The position numbers and the translations under genes were made by a program. From positions 1-64,000 of the forward strand of contig CAYXGW010000014.1 of NCBI GenBank assembly GCA_964464595.1: a stretch of 64,000 bases of DNA. The letters run 5' to 3'. The stretch is from JADFJB01 sp964464595 (GTDB lineage: Bacteria > Zhuqueibacterota > JdFR-76 > DREG01). The notes below the pieces were generated by a model. It was not told the DNA's origin, searched no databases, and saw only the letters and a program-made list of their open reading frames with translations. Positions 56,565 to 64,000 of this stretch are shown here, one piece after another. The stretch's first letter is position 1. Each line of letters begins with the position of its first letter.

Positions 56565-57788
56565 ATGGCAGAAAAAATAGACATTATTATTCCCGAATCC
56601 AGCCAGGAGGGCACGGAATCAGTTGTAGCCAATTGGTTGAAAAATGTTGGAGATCGTATTGAACTCTACGAGCCGATTCTGGAAATCAGTACGGACAAAG
56701 TCAATGTGGAGATCTCATCACCAGCTGATGGTGTATTGGTTGAGATTTTAAAACATGAAAATGAACAAATTGAGATTGGAGATATTTTAGGCCGAATCCA
56801 ATTAGTTGAAGAGGGTTCCGAACAGAAAGAGATCGAACCAATCCAACCTGAAGGTAAAATACAACAAATTACGGAAACAGTATCTGATTCCGAATTTACT
56901 AACCAGGAAACAAGGCTTAGTCCTTCTGTACGTAGATTGGTAAAGCAACATAATATAAATGTAAGTCAAATTAAAGGTTCAGGGAAAAGAGGAAGAATCT
57001 CGTTTCAAGATGTTGAGAATTATTTAGAAACATCTGTCAAAGATCAACCCAAAGAAGCTACAGTTGACAAGCTAACTAATAGAAAAATCCCACACACTCC
57101 TATGCGATTGGGCATTGCAAATCATATGGTGGACAGCATGCTTAAAACTGCGCCTCATGTTACGGCTATTTTTGATGCCGACATGTCGGCTATTATTACA
57201 CATCGAGAAAATCATAAGGTAGATCTCCAAAGAAGAGGAATTAAACTGACTTACACAGCCTATTTTGTGAAAGCAGTAGTTGACGCTTTGTATGCTGTTC
57301 CTGAAGTGAATGGTTGTTGGCATGACGATGGCCTGGAATTATTTGCGGATTGCAACATCGGAATTGCAACAGCTCTGGATCGTGGCTTGATAGTTCCAGT
57401 TGTTCATCAAGCTCAAAATTTCGATCTTTTCGGTATAGCTGAAAAGATACAAGATCTAACCAATCGAGCCAGGAACAACAAACTGGATCAGCGTGAAGTG
57501 CATAATGGAACATTCACTATCACGAACCATGGTGTTAGCGGCAGCTTGATTGCTACGCCTATTATCAACCAACCGCAATCTGCAATATTGGGAATTGGCA
57601 AGTTGGAAAAACGAGTGGTGGTTTCAGAAGTGAATGGAACAGACAGCATCCAAATTAAACCAATGATTTATGTTACACTTACCATCGACCATCGGGCTCT
57701 TGATGGATTTCAGGCAAATACTTTCCTCGGAAAATTTGTTGAGGTTGTGGAGAATTGGGGTAGTGAAGCGTTAGCTATGCCGGAATAA
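56565..57788 (+). CDS. Dihydrolipoamide acyltransferase (E2)
   Basis: A 407-residue E2. The N-terminal lipoyl domain carries the lipoylated lysine in EISTDKVNVEI (about 46). A linker is followed by a peripheral subunit binding domain (LSPSVRRLVKQHNINVSQIK and GSGKRGRISFQDVENYL, about 125-155) and the catalytic acyltransferase domain with LTYTAYFVKAVVDAL, TNHGVSGSLIATPIINQPQS and the active-site TIDHRALDGFQ near the end. It transfers acyl groups to CoA in complex with the E1 encoded just upstream. Confidence 0.96.
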   Translation: MAEKIDIIIPESSQEGTESVVANWLKNVGDRIELYEPILEISTDKVNVEISSPADGVLVEILKHENEQIEIGDILGRIQLVEEGSEQKEIEPIQPEGKIQQITETVSDSEFTNQETRLSPSVRRLVKQHNINVSQIKGSGKRGRISFQDVENYLETSVKDQPKEATVDKLTNRKIPHTPMRLGIANHMVDSMLKTAPHVTAIFDADMSAIITHRENHKVDLQRRGIKLTYTAYFVKAVVDALYAVPEVNGCWHDDGLELFADCNIGIATALDRGLIVPVVHQAQNFDLFGIAEKIQDLTNRARNNKLDQREVHNGTFTITNHGVSGSLIATPIINQPQSAILGIGKLEKRVVVSEVNGTDSIQIKPMIYVTLTIDHRALDGFQANTFLGKFVEVVENWGSEALAMPE

Positions 57789-57835
57789 TGGGTAAAGCAG
57801 CATCAACTTATAAATAGAATATGATATTGATTGGT

Positions 57836-58594
57836 TTATGCTTTTCTAAAGGCTTGAATTGCTTTAGAAGTGAATTCCGACAAAACCAATCTCCCGCTCA
57901 TTGCTGCTCTTTTTGATAATAGTTCGTTCCAATGTTCGGTACCTTCCCAGAATACGGATTTTAGTTCCGCCATTGCTTCCGGGTTGAATCCAGCCAATTT
58001 TTTCGCAAGATTATTTACGGCATTATCTAATTCTTTCACTGATTCAACAACATCCGTATAAAGTCCATTTTGTTTTGCCCATTGGGCGTCACGCCAATCG
58101 GCATCGATGCTCGTAGCGGCATAGGCGCTTTTGCCGATTTTCCTCTCAACGGCAGGACCAATAATGAAAGGTCCAATCCCAAGCGCTAATTCGCTGAGTT
58201 TTATCGCTGCATTACTAGTAGCAATGGCATAATCTGAAGCTGAAACAATACCAACACCACCGCCAACTGTTTTACCGTGAATTCGGGCAATCACAAATTT
58301 AGGACAATTTTTCATTGCTAGAATGACACCTGCAAAACCCATGAAAAAATCTCTGCCGCTCTCCATGCTGTCGACTGCTATCAGTTCATCGAATGAGGCG
58401 CCGGCACAAAAGGGTCCATCTCCATCTCTGCGTAGAACAACGACTTTGACTTCATCATTCTTTGCCAGGTTATTTATTTCATTGGCTATATTTTTGAGAA
58501 GGTCACCCGGGAGTGAATTTTTCTTGGGATGGAAAAAAGTAAGGGTGCCAATACCTTTGTCGATTTGAGCAGTTACTGAGCCGGATTCAATCAT
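57836..58594 (-). CDS. Enoyl-CoA hydratase/isomerase family protein
   Basis: A 252-residue crotonase-fold protein. FCAGASFDELIA and IARIHGKTVGGGVGIVSASDYAIATSNAAI contribute the oxyanion hole, and LALGIGPFIIGPAVERKIG is the next conserved segment. It lies beside paaZ on the same strand, with a small HicB-like gene between, so a role in phenylacetate-CoA breakdown (PaaF/PaaG-like) is likely, but a general beta-oxidation role is not excluded. The usual catalytic glutamates are not both obvious: IGPFIIGP has no glutamate where hydratases have one. Confidence 0.87.
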   Translation of the reverse strand: MIESGSVTAQIDKGIGTLTFFHPKKNSLPGDLLKNIANEINNLAKNDEVKVVVLRRDGDGPFCAGASFDELIAVDSMESGRDFFMGFAGVILAMKNCPKFVIARIHGKTVGGGVGIVSASDYAIATSNAAIKLSELALGIGPFIIGPAVERKIGKSAYAATSIDADWRDAQWAKQNGLYTDVVESVKELDNAVNNLAKKLAGFNPEAMAELKSVFWEGTEHWNELLSKRAAMSGRLVLSEFTSKAIQAFRKA

Positions 58595-58618
58595 GAGACT
58601 CCTTTTATAGATATTACG

Positions 58619-58822
58619 TTACTCAATATAAATACTTGAAGAATTCGGTTCTGGAATTTTCTCGCCATCATTTTTTAACGATTCAAGATGAAATTGAAGT
58701 GCTTCTTTGATAAGGTCAATTGTTTCATTTTTAGTTTCTGCTGCAGCAACGCAGCCCGGCAAATCGGGGACATACGCACTATAGTTGCGTTTCGCTTTCT
58801 CAATGACGACCATGTATTTCAT
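58619..58822 (-). CDS. HicB-like antitoxin family protein, no HicA partner
   Basis: A 67-residue protein with the HicB fold pattern: MKYMVVIEKAKRNYSAYVPD, LPGCVAAAETKNETIDLIKE and ALQFHLESLKNDGEKIPEP. In TA pairs HicB neutralises the HicA RNase, but there is no HicA frame in the 24-base gap downstream or the 12-base gap upstream, so it is an orphan. No DNA-binding domain follows. It is squeezed between paaZ and the hydratase on the same strand and may be co-transcribed with them. Confidence 0.85.
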   Translation of the reverse strand: MKYMVVIEKAKRNYSAYVPDLPGCVAAAETKNETIDLIKEALQFHLESLKNDGEKIPEPNSSSIYIE

Positions 58823-58834
58823 TTTGATTTTCTC

Positions 58835-60877
58835 TTATTCTTTCTTTTGCACCAATGTCAAAATTGTATACACCGCAACCGTAACCTCATCTTGATTGAT
58901 CACTTCAACATCCCATTCAATGATTCCTTGTGGAATATCATCCTCTTCGCGTTTTTGTTTGACTGTCTTTCTTTTGCAGGTCAGTTTTACGTAAATCGTA
59001 TCGCCAATGTAAACCGGCTCAGTGAAACGCAGGTTGTCCAATCCGTAGTTAGCCAGAACCGGCCCTGGAGCGGGATGGACAAAAAGTCCGGCTGCAGCAG
59101 AAAGGACAAAATAGCCATGCGCGACTCTCTTTTCAAAAATGGATTTCTTCGCTGCGATGTCATCCATGTGGGCATAGAAGAAATCGCCGCTGATGCCGGC
59201 AAAATTGACAATATCACTCTCGGTAATCGTTCTGCGATGGGTAACCAGGGTTTCACCAACTTCCAGTTCTTCAAAGTATTTTCGAAATGGATGAATCCGG
59301 TCTTGCGGTTGAACGGCGCCTTTCATCCACTCGTTACTTACTCTTGTAAGAGTAGTAGGAGAGCCCTGCAAAGCTGTTCGCTGCATATAATGCAAAACAC
59401 TGCGAATGCCTCCCATTTCTTCACCGCCGCCGGCGCGCCCAGGTCCGCCGTGGATTAGGTGAGGCATTGGAGATCCATGCCCGGTAGATTCCTTGGCACA
59501 TTCTTTATTGAGCACCATAATTCTGCCGTGGTAAGGCGCCAGACCCATGACGATATCTTTCGCAACTGAATCATCGGCTGTAAACAACGAACCTACCAGG
59601 CTTCCTTTCCCCAATGCTGCGAGCTGAATAGCATCATCCAAAGATTTATAAGGCATTACCGTACTAACCGGGCCGAAAGCTTCAATATTATGGGGCGTTA
59701 CCTTATTAAAAGGATCTTCACAATATAGCAGGGTAGTGGGGGAGAAAGCGCCCAACTCAATATTCCCGCCAATGAATTCCATTTGCTGATCGTAGCCAAA
59801 AACGAGTTCGGAATCACCTTTGATTTCAGCCACTCTTTCATGTACTTCCAGCACTTGTGGTTTTCCCGCTAACGGCCCCATCCGAACTCCTTCAATGGCA
59901 GGATCGCCAATTTTGATTTTAGATAAGCGCTCTTGCAATGCTTTGATCACATCTTCAGTCATGTTATCAGGAACAATTGTCCGTCTAATTGCTGTGCATT
60001 TCTGACCCGCCTTAACCGTCATTTCATTGGCAACTTCTTTGATAAACAGTTTAAATTCTTCCGTTTCCGGATTGGCATCCGGCCCAAGTATCGAGCAATT
60101 CAATGAATCCGCTTCCATATTAAAACGGATCGATTCATTGATGATCGAGGGGTGGGCCTTTAGCTTTCTGCCGGTCACTGCGGAGCCGGTAAAAGTAACC
60201 ACATCCTGGCTGGTTAATTGATCGAATAAATCACCCACGCTGCCACAGATCAATTGCAGCGCTCCTTCTGGCAATATCTTTGATTCGATCATGGCCTGTA
60301 CCATCTTTTCGGTTAGGTAACAGGTGAGGCTGGCTGGTTTAACAATCGCAGGCATTCCGGCCAAAAATGTTGGCGCCAATTTTTCCAGCATACCCCAACA
60401 TGGGAAATTAAAGGCGTTGATGTGGACGGCAGTACCGTTTAACGGTACACAAATATGGCGGCCAACAAATGTGCCATTTTTCGAGAGCGGCTCCATGTCC
60501 CCTTCGACATAGAATGTCTCATTGGGCAATTCCCTGCGGACTTTCCCCGAGTAGACGAAAAAAGTCCCAATTCCGCCTTCGATGTCGATCCATGAATCTA
60601 TCTTTGTTGCGCCGGTCGCTGCTGAAACCTGGTAGAATTCAGCCTTTCTTTCCATTAGATATTTTGCCATTTCTTTAAGCATGACGGCGCGTTCATGAAA
60701 AGTCATCTTCTGTAATTTAGGCCCGCCAACAGAACGAGCATATCCCAGCATCGATTTAAAATCCAATCCCTGGCTCGACACTTCACCGACTTTATCGCCA
60801 TTGACTGCATTAAAAACTTCAGCACCATTGTCATTACTCTGATGCCATTTCCCTTCTGCAAAGCTTTTTATTTTCAT
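58835..60877 (-). CDS. paaZ: Bifunctional oxepin-CoA hydrolase / semialdehyde dehydrogenase PaaZ
   Basis: A 680-residue fusion: N-terminal aldehyde dehydrogenase (GTAVHINAFNFPCWGMLEKL, VTFTGSAVTGRKL, catalytic cysteine in AGQKCTAIRR near 293) and C-terminal MaoC-like hydratase (TITESDIVNFAGISGDFFYA from about 545, KRVAHGYFVLSAAAGLFV). In phenylacetate catabolism PaaZ opens the oxepin-CoA ring and oxidises the resulting semialdehyde. Length and both active sites are normal. Other paa genes (paaABCDE, paaK) are not in the window; the N gap and window edge prevent telling whether they follow. Confidence 0.94.
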   Translation of the reverse strand: MKIKSFAEGKWHQSNDNGAEVFNAVNGDKVGEVSSQGLDFKSMLGYARSVGGPKLQKMTFHERAVMLKEMAKYLMERKAEFYQVSAATGATKIDSWIDIEGGIGTFFVYSGKVRRELPNETFYVEGDMEPLSKNGTFVGRHICVPLNGTAVHINAFNFPCWGMLEKLAPTFLAGMPAIVKPASLTCYLTEKMVQAMIESKILPEGALQLICGSVGDLFDQLTSQDVVTFTGSAVTGRKLKAHPSIINESIRFNMEADSLNCSILGPDANPETEEFKLFIKEVANEMTVKAGQKCTAIRRTIVPDNMTEDVIKALQERLSKIKIGDPAIEGVRMGPLAGKPQVLEVHERVAEIKGDSELVFGYDQQMEFIGGNIELGAFSPTTLLYCEDPFNKVTPHNIEAFGPVSTVMPYKSLDDAIQLAALGKGSLVGSLFTADDSVAKDIVMGLAPYHGRIMVLNKECAKESTGHGSPMPHLIHGGPGRAGGGEEMGGIRSVLHYMQRTALQGSPTTLTRVSNEWMKGAVQPQDRIHPFRKYFEELEVGETLVTHRRTITESDIVNFAGISGDFFYAHMDDIAAKKSIFEKRVAHGYFVLSAAAGLFVHPAPGPVLANYGLDNLRFTEPVYIGDTIYVKLTCKRKTVKQKREEDDIPQGIIEWDVEVINQDEVTVAVYTILTLVQKKE

Positions 60878-60921
60878 GGGTTGCCTATTTTGTTTTCAAT
60901 TTTATAGTTTGATTTATTGTT

Positions 60922-61450
60922 CATTCGTCCCTTCGGGACTTTAATATTTATTACGCTTCAATTCCCCGCCATAAATCGCGGGGCTATTATCATTCCTTGA
61001 AAAACAATCAATATTATTTAAAGAAATTAGTCATTACATTTATGAATTGTTCCCTTAACCAATCCAGCTAGGGATAATGTTTATAATAAACCACCAATTA
61101 GAATAATCGATATTATTTCAAGCCAATAATCATTACGGTTAAAATTTTATTTTTATCCAGTTCCGTCAGAGATTAATGTTTATATAAACCACCAATTAGA
61201 ATAATCGATATTATTTCAAGCCAATAATCATTACGGTTNNNNNNNNNNNNNNNNNNNNNNNNNNNNNNNNNNNNNNNNNNNNNNNNNNNNNNNNNNNNNN
61301 NNNNNNNNNNNNNNNNNNNNNNNNNNNNNNNNNNNNNNAAAAGTTTATTTTTTGTCCAATCCCGTCAGGGATTAATGTTTACATAAACCACCAATTTATT
61401 GGTGGGATCCAAACTTCCAAAAAATGTAAAAGTCCCGTAAGGGACGAATG
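60922..61450. repeat. REP-like composite element left of the RAYT gene, interrupted by assembly gap
   Basis: It starts with CATTCGTCCCTTCGGGACTT (60922) and ends with its near-complement AGTCCCGTAAGGGACGAATG (61431-61450). Inside are a CCCCGCCATAAATCGCGGGG hairpin (60964-60983), two tandem copies of a ~98-bp unit (about 61075-61172 and 61173-61238 before the gap), and a CCACCAATTTATTGGTGG palindrome (61388-61405). The same parts in the same order occur once, uninterrupted, at 61972-62199. No gene is present in this stretch. Confidence 0.8.
61239..61338. other. Assembly gap (100 N)
   Basis: Exactly 100 unknown bases, the usual placeholder for a scaffold join of unknown length. It falls inside tandem repeats, which explains why assembly broke here. 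The real distance and copy number of the repeat unit are unknown. Confidence 0.98.
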
Positions 61451-61462
61451 AAAAAACAGTAT

Positions 61463-61915
61463 TTAATCCCAAATATACCTTTCATCGTAGTCAATTTCAT
61501 TTTTTTTAAGTATTGCCAAGTACTCCTCTTGAAATGATTTCTTCCGATGATGTTCTTTTTGGTTCTGGATATATTTAACAGTAGCCTTAACTTGGGAAAC
61601 TCCTATGCTAAACGCAGCATATCCTTCCTGCCATCCAAAGTGTGTTAAATTTGAAAATGTATCGTGCACCCATTTTGAAGAACCACCTTTTACTAATTGA
61701 ATTGCTTTAGAAACAGAAATTGTTTTAGGAATAGATAGAAGTAAGTGTAAATGATCCTCAACTCCTCCAATTCCTAATACTTTAATATTGTTCTGTTTGG
61801 CGATACCGCACATATATGCTAAAAGGCGTTCCTCTAATTCCGGTTTTATAATTTTGCATCGATTTTTGGTACTAAATATATAATGAATTAAAATGTTGGT
61901 ATATGAATGGGCCAT
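61463..61915 (-). mobile_element. tnpA: RAYT-like HUH (Y1) transposase flanked by REP-like elements
   Basis: A 150-residue Y1 transposase: MAHSYTNILIHYIFSTKNR, the HUH motif in GVEDHLHLLLSI, LVKGGSSKWVHD, GYAAFSIGVSQVKATVKYIQ with the catalytic tyrosine, and HHRKKSFQEEYLAILKK. AAGGGG precedes the ATG. It is a different sequence from the copy at 33.6 kb. Similar composite palindromic elements lie 12 bases downstream and 56 bases upstream; this is the layout of REP-associated tyrosine transposases, which are thought to spread such palindromes. Confidence 0.9.
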
Positions 61916-61971
61916 TGAGTTTTTCCCCTTTTATATTTTGTTTTCAATTTCATAATTTGATTTTTCGTTTC

Positions 61972-62199
61972 ATTCGTCCTTTCGGGACTTTTATAATTAT
62001 TACACTTTAATTCCCCGCGATAAATCGCGGGGCTATTATCGTAAATTGTGAAAACAATCGAGATAGATTCAAGAAATAGTCATTACGGCCATAATTTTTT
62101 CTTTTACAAATCCCGCCAGGGATGAATATTTATATAAACCACCAATTTATTGGTGGGAACCAAACTACCAAAAACGTACAAGTCCCGAAGGGACGAATG
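61972..62199. repeat. REP-like composite element right of the RAYT gene
   Basis: An intact 228-bp copy: CATTCGTCCTTTCGGGACTT at 61972, perfect CCCCGCGATAAATCGCGGGG hairpin at 62013-62032, TCCCGCCAGGGA at about 62111-62122, CCACCAATTTATTGGTGG at 62139-62156, and AGTCCCGAAGGGACGAATG at 62181-62199, which is the complement of the left end. Confidence 0.85.
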
Positions 62200-62212
62200 A
62201 GAATCCATCGCA

Positions 62213-62386
62213 TCATTCAATCACTTCTTGACGGTTAAATTCTAAAGCTTCTTGGAGCGTAATTTGTAATGTTTCCATTAGTTTTTCTCTAGATTTCTCT
62301 TGACAATTGACACCTGGAATTTCTTCGATCCATCCGATCCACCAGTCACCCTCTTTTTTAACTATTGCCGTATAATTAAAATTCAT
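62213..62386 (-). CDS. Orphan HicB-like small protein (57 residues)
   Basis: A short gene with a good GAGAGGAA ribosome site nine bases before its ATG. The product begins MNFNYTAIVKKEGDWWIGWI, continues EEIPGVNCQEKSREKLMETL and ends LQEALEFNRQEVIE, which is the HicB beta-strand/helix pattern (strand, W-I-G-W-I strand, EIPGV turn, helix with regular heptads). There is no HicA partner next to it. It is unlike the HicB-like gene at 58.6 kb in sequence but the same in type. Confidence 0.82.
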   Translation of the reverse strand: MNFNYTAIVKKEGDWWIGWIEEIPGVNCQEKSREKLMETLQITLQEALEFNRQEVIE

Positions 62387-62752
62387 TTCGGATTCCTCTC
62401 AATTATTTCTTTTTGAAATCTTACTGCCAAATTATATTTTCATCAGTTTACTGTAATCAATTCGATGATTGGCTGTCTAAGTATATAATAACATAATTAC
62501 AGTAACATATAAAATTGTACTTATCAACATCAAATAAGTCGTAGTGAACCTCCCCTAGCCACTCCTTGTTAAGGAGGGGAAATTCTTCTCCTTGATGACA
62601 TTATTGAATACCTCAAAATCTTTTAAAGGAAAAAGTAACAGGAATAATTGTCATTCAGTAGGAATCTTGTTACGGTTTATGTAACGTGTTGTTTTTTACC
62701 AAGATCCCGTTACGACAGGATGGCATCAGTAGCTTTTTGGGATTATCTAAAT
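62387..62752. repeat. Gene-free region with two palindromic repeats
   Basis: CCTCCCCTAGCC...AAGGAGGGG (62549-62579) is a member of a widespread CCTCCCC/GGGGAGG hairpin type. About 62648-62726 is a longer imperfect inverted repeat beginning TGTCATTCAGTAGGAATCTT and ending CAAGATCCCGTTACGACAGG, related to the ATTCC/GGAAT family seen in the left half of the window. No open frame with a ribosome site was found. Confidence 0.6.
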
Positions 62753-62992
62753 TTAAGCTGTTCTTTTTATTTCTTCTCCAATTTCATACAAATATTCCGG
62801 TGAAAAATCAGCTCCATTTGGCCACTCGATTGTATTGATCTCTCTAGTCACCGGCACTTGCTTGAAAGCAGTAACGTCTTTTAATGGTTCAAAAACTTCG
62901 CCATATAACTTATCTTCTAAATCAATATATTTGATTACACCATCATTAAATTCTAATCTTAGTTTGTATTTATCTAAATAAAGACAAGAGAT
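62753..62992 (-). pseudogene. DUF2442 family gene lacking a proper start
   Basis: The frame encodes a near-complete DUF2442 protein: LDKYKLRLEFNDGVIKYIDL, LYGEVFEPLKDVTAFKQV, and the hallmark TIEWPNGADFSPEYLYEIG. The frame begins after a TAA stop (62993-62995), and none of the codons ISCLY between stop and first conserved residue is ATG, GTG or TTG; roughly five residues of the usual N-terminus are missing. Either the 5' end is mutated or a non-standard ATC codon is used. DUF2442 genes are often paired with DUF4160 genes as TA-like couples; no DUF4160 gene is seen here. Confidence 0.75.
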
Positions 62993-63011
62993 TTAAACAG
63001 TGAAGGCTAGT

Positions 63012-63683
63012 TTATTTATTCCTGGGCCATGGTTCTGTCGGTTGTACTCCGGGTCTAGATCCTCCATTTCCATTAACAGGTTCATAGATTCTTTTACGCG
63101 GTGGTTTTTCTCTGGGTGGGGGAGTTTTAGGGCTGTCTTTTTTATTAAGTTTGTCAACCGCTATCTCCTTTGGAATAAAAAAATTATTTGCTGGTAATTC
63201 CCTGTTAACTTCCTTCTGTAATTTTATTTTTAGTTTGTGCTTTGTTTTGTATTTTTCTTCAGATTGTATTAAAATACCAACTTTATAAAGTGCTTCAAGA
63301 AGTTTGATTTTATGATTTTGATTGTATTTTCTATCTTGATTTATTTGTATAGCAAAAGTTTTCATTTCATGATCTAATCCACGATAGCCAGATAGAATTA
63401 CCTCGTGTTTTCTAATTTTCTCAGTTAATCCGAGGAATGGTTTTAAAAATGCAAAAATAGCAACAAAACCCACAACATAGGGTTTTATTTTATCGCCATA
63501 TTCAGTTTCCCAAATAAAAGTAAGTGCGGATCCTGGTGCAGTAATTGCCAAAGCAATGTCAATGCATTTGTTCAAGAGTCCCAACTTGTGGAGTTTATGA
63601 CTATAAATTTTTACGTTAAATCTTGCATACCTATAGAGGTCATAGACATCCCAAACAGGATTATTTTCATCATTATTTTGCAT
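63012..63683 (-). CDS. Two-TM SLATT-like membrane protein
   Basis: A 223-residue protein. After an N-terminal helix (VWDVYDLYRYARFNVKIYSH) come two transmembrane helices (CIDIALAITAPGSALTFIW and YVVGFVAIFAFLKPFLGL, about residues 40-90), then a long amphipathic helical region (EKIRKHEVILSGYRGLDHEM...) and a basic, proline-rich tail (SPKTPPPREKPPRKR). The helix/2TM/helix layout resembles SLATT proteins, which are candidate pore-forming effectors in bacterial conflict systems. No nucleotide-sensing or synthase partner (SLOG, SMODS) is visible in the window. The family call is by layout, not by search. Confidence 0.6.
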   Translation of the reverse strand: MQNNDENNPVWDVYDLYRYARFNVKIYSHKLHKLGLLNKCIDIALAITAPGSALTFIWETEYGDKIKPYVVGFVAIFAFLKPFLGLTEKIRKHEVILSGYRGLDHEMKTFAIQINQDRKYNQNHKIKLLEALYKVGILIQSEEKYKTKHKLKIKLQKEVNRELPANNFFIPKEIAVDKLNKKDSPKTPPPREKPPRKRIYEPVNGNGGSRPGVQPTEPWPRNK

Positions 63684-63711
63684 ATTTCTAAACTCCTTTC
63701 AATCAATCAAC

Positions 63712-63772
63712 CCCTGCCAGCCACGCCACCCAGATGGTTCGTGGGACATCATGGATGGCAGGCATGGCAGGG
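63712..63772. repeat. Imperfect palindrome between membrane protein and SLATT-like gene
   Basis: CCCTGCCAGCCACGCCACCC and GGATGGCAGGCATGGCAGGG form a G/C-rich imperfect stem of about 20 bp. It lies downstream of the partial membrane protein gene and upstream of the SLATT-like gene, so it may terminate the former or be another REP-type repeat. Confidence 0.55.
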
Positions 63773-63813
63773 CTTGTTATTAAATAACCTCTATCCACTT
63801 TTTTAACCTCGAA

Positions 63814-64000
63814 TTATGTCCCTTCGTGCGTACCCTGGGAGTGCGGATTGGTTACTCGACGTGCCCTGGTAAGCCGGATACTTAAGAGTGCTCCTCCCAG
63901 GACAGGCAATAATGCCACCGAAGGTAGCTCGATAGGAGACAAGGATAAGATGGCTGCACAAAGTAAAACAGCTGCAGCAATAATTAACGGACGCGTACTG
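63814..64000 (-). CDS. C-terminal end of an unidentified membrane protein (cut by window edge)
   Basis: The minus-strand frame is open from the right edge to a TAA at 63814 and encodes 61 residues with two strongly hydrophobic stretches (RPLIIAAAVLLCAAILSL, then LPSVALLPVLGGALLSI), followed by a basic RLTRARR and a polar tail. This is a credible membrane-protein ending. The family is not recognisable from so little; it could also be a chance frame in a gene-free stretch. Confidence 0.5.
   Translation of the reverse strand, partial: STRPLIIAAAVLLCAAILSLSPIELPSVALLPVLGGALLSIRLTRARRVTNPHSQGTHEGT

Noticed and set aside
58688..59458. 256-codon plus-strand frame opposite paaZ and the HicB-like gene
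   Set aside because: It is antisense to two well supported genes and its product is cysteine/phenylalanine-rich low-quality sequence without motifs.
61075..61450. Tandem ~98-bp repeats at the assembly gap as a possible CRISPR
   Set aside because: The whole unit repeats, including what would be the spacer, and the units are built from hairpins shared with the element at 61972. This is REP-like repeat expansion; no cas genes are present.
63684..64000. tRNA or other structured RNA near the right edge
   Set aside because: The palindrome at 63712-63772 does not fold as a cloverleaf and no T-loop consensus was found.

Overview
The window is a 64 kb, moderately AT-rich contig with a 100-base N gap near the right end. 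It reads like a draft or metagenome-derived genome from the Fibrobacteres-Chlorobi-Bacteroidetes neighbourhood (Bacteroidota, Ignavibacteria, Calditrichota or KSB1-like lineages). The reasons are the many two-component-type beta-propeller/SpoIIE and poly-sensor proteins, an alpha-beta fused 2-oxoacid dehydrogenase E1, lipoprotein-rich envelope genes and abundant short palindromic intergenic repeats. This placement is inference; no rRNA, tRNA or CRISPR array was seen.

Left region (1-18.4 kb): a signalling locus with three SpoIIE/PP2C phosphatases. The first is cut by the left edge. The second ends a 3137-residue protein carrying 15 tandem sensor-like modules of about 188 residues, joined by helical linkers. 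The third ends a periplasmic beta-propeller/Y_Y_Y receptor. A FIST sensor gene lies directly before the giant gene, and a chimeric remnant of another giant-gene/FIST pair lies before that. An exported M20 amidohydrolase and a GIY-YIG protein sit between the giant and propeller genes.

Middle left (18.4-27 kb): mostly ordinary metabolism and envelope genes (M48 protease, sarcosine/N-methyl amino acid oxidase, frameshifted cupin_5, methyltransferase, lipoprotein, HMG-CoA-lyase-like enzyme, phosphodiesterase, YheT-like hydrolase), separated by several families of short inverted repeats, one of them inserted inside another.

Transporter supercluster (27-44.3 kb, all minus strand): in transcription order, an ABC ATPase; an ABC-2 permease fused to a degenerate M1 peptidase-like domain and a golvesin-like domain; a TolC-type channel; a lipoprotein adaptor; an RND pump; a second RND pump fused to an ABC ATPase; and a separate ABC-2 permease. 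The RND-ABC fusion and the permease/pseudo-peptidase/golvesin fusion make this the strongest candidate for an undescribed system: a trans-envelope machine mixing RND and ABC parts. A HUH transposase and a GIY-YIG gene bracketed by inverted-repeat elements sit in the gaps of this gene row.

Right middle (44.4-60.9 kb): a DPP-IV-like peptidase, trpF, and an ECF sigma operon (sigma, small membrane protein, LTxxQ periplasmic protein, YHYH lipoprotein, MORN protein, SCO1) with the same promoter-like element before the sigma gene and before the second gene. Next come a YjbQ-like protein with a long extension, folE, hisC, fused E1 and E2 of a branched-chain/pyruvate dehydrogenase, an enoyl-CoA hydratase, a HicB-like protein and paaZ.

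Right end (60.9-64 kb): REP-like palindromic elements flank a second HUH (RAYT-like) transposase and the assembly gap. They are followed by an orphan HicB-like gene, a 5'-damaged DUF2442 gene, a two-TM SLATT-like protein and the end of a membrane protein gene.
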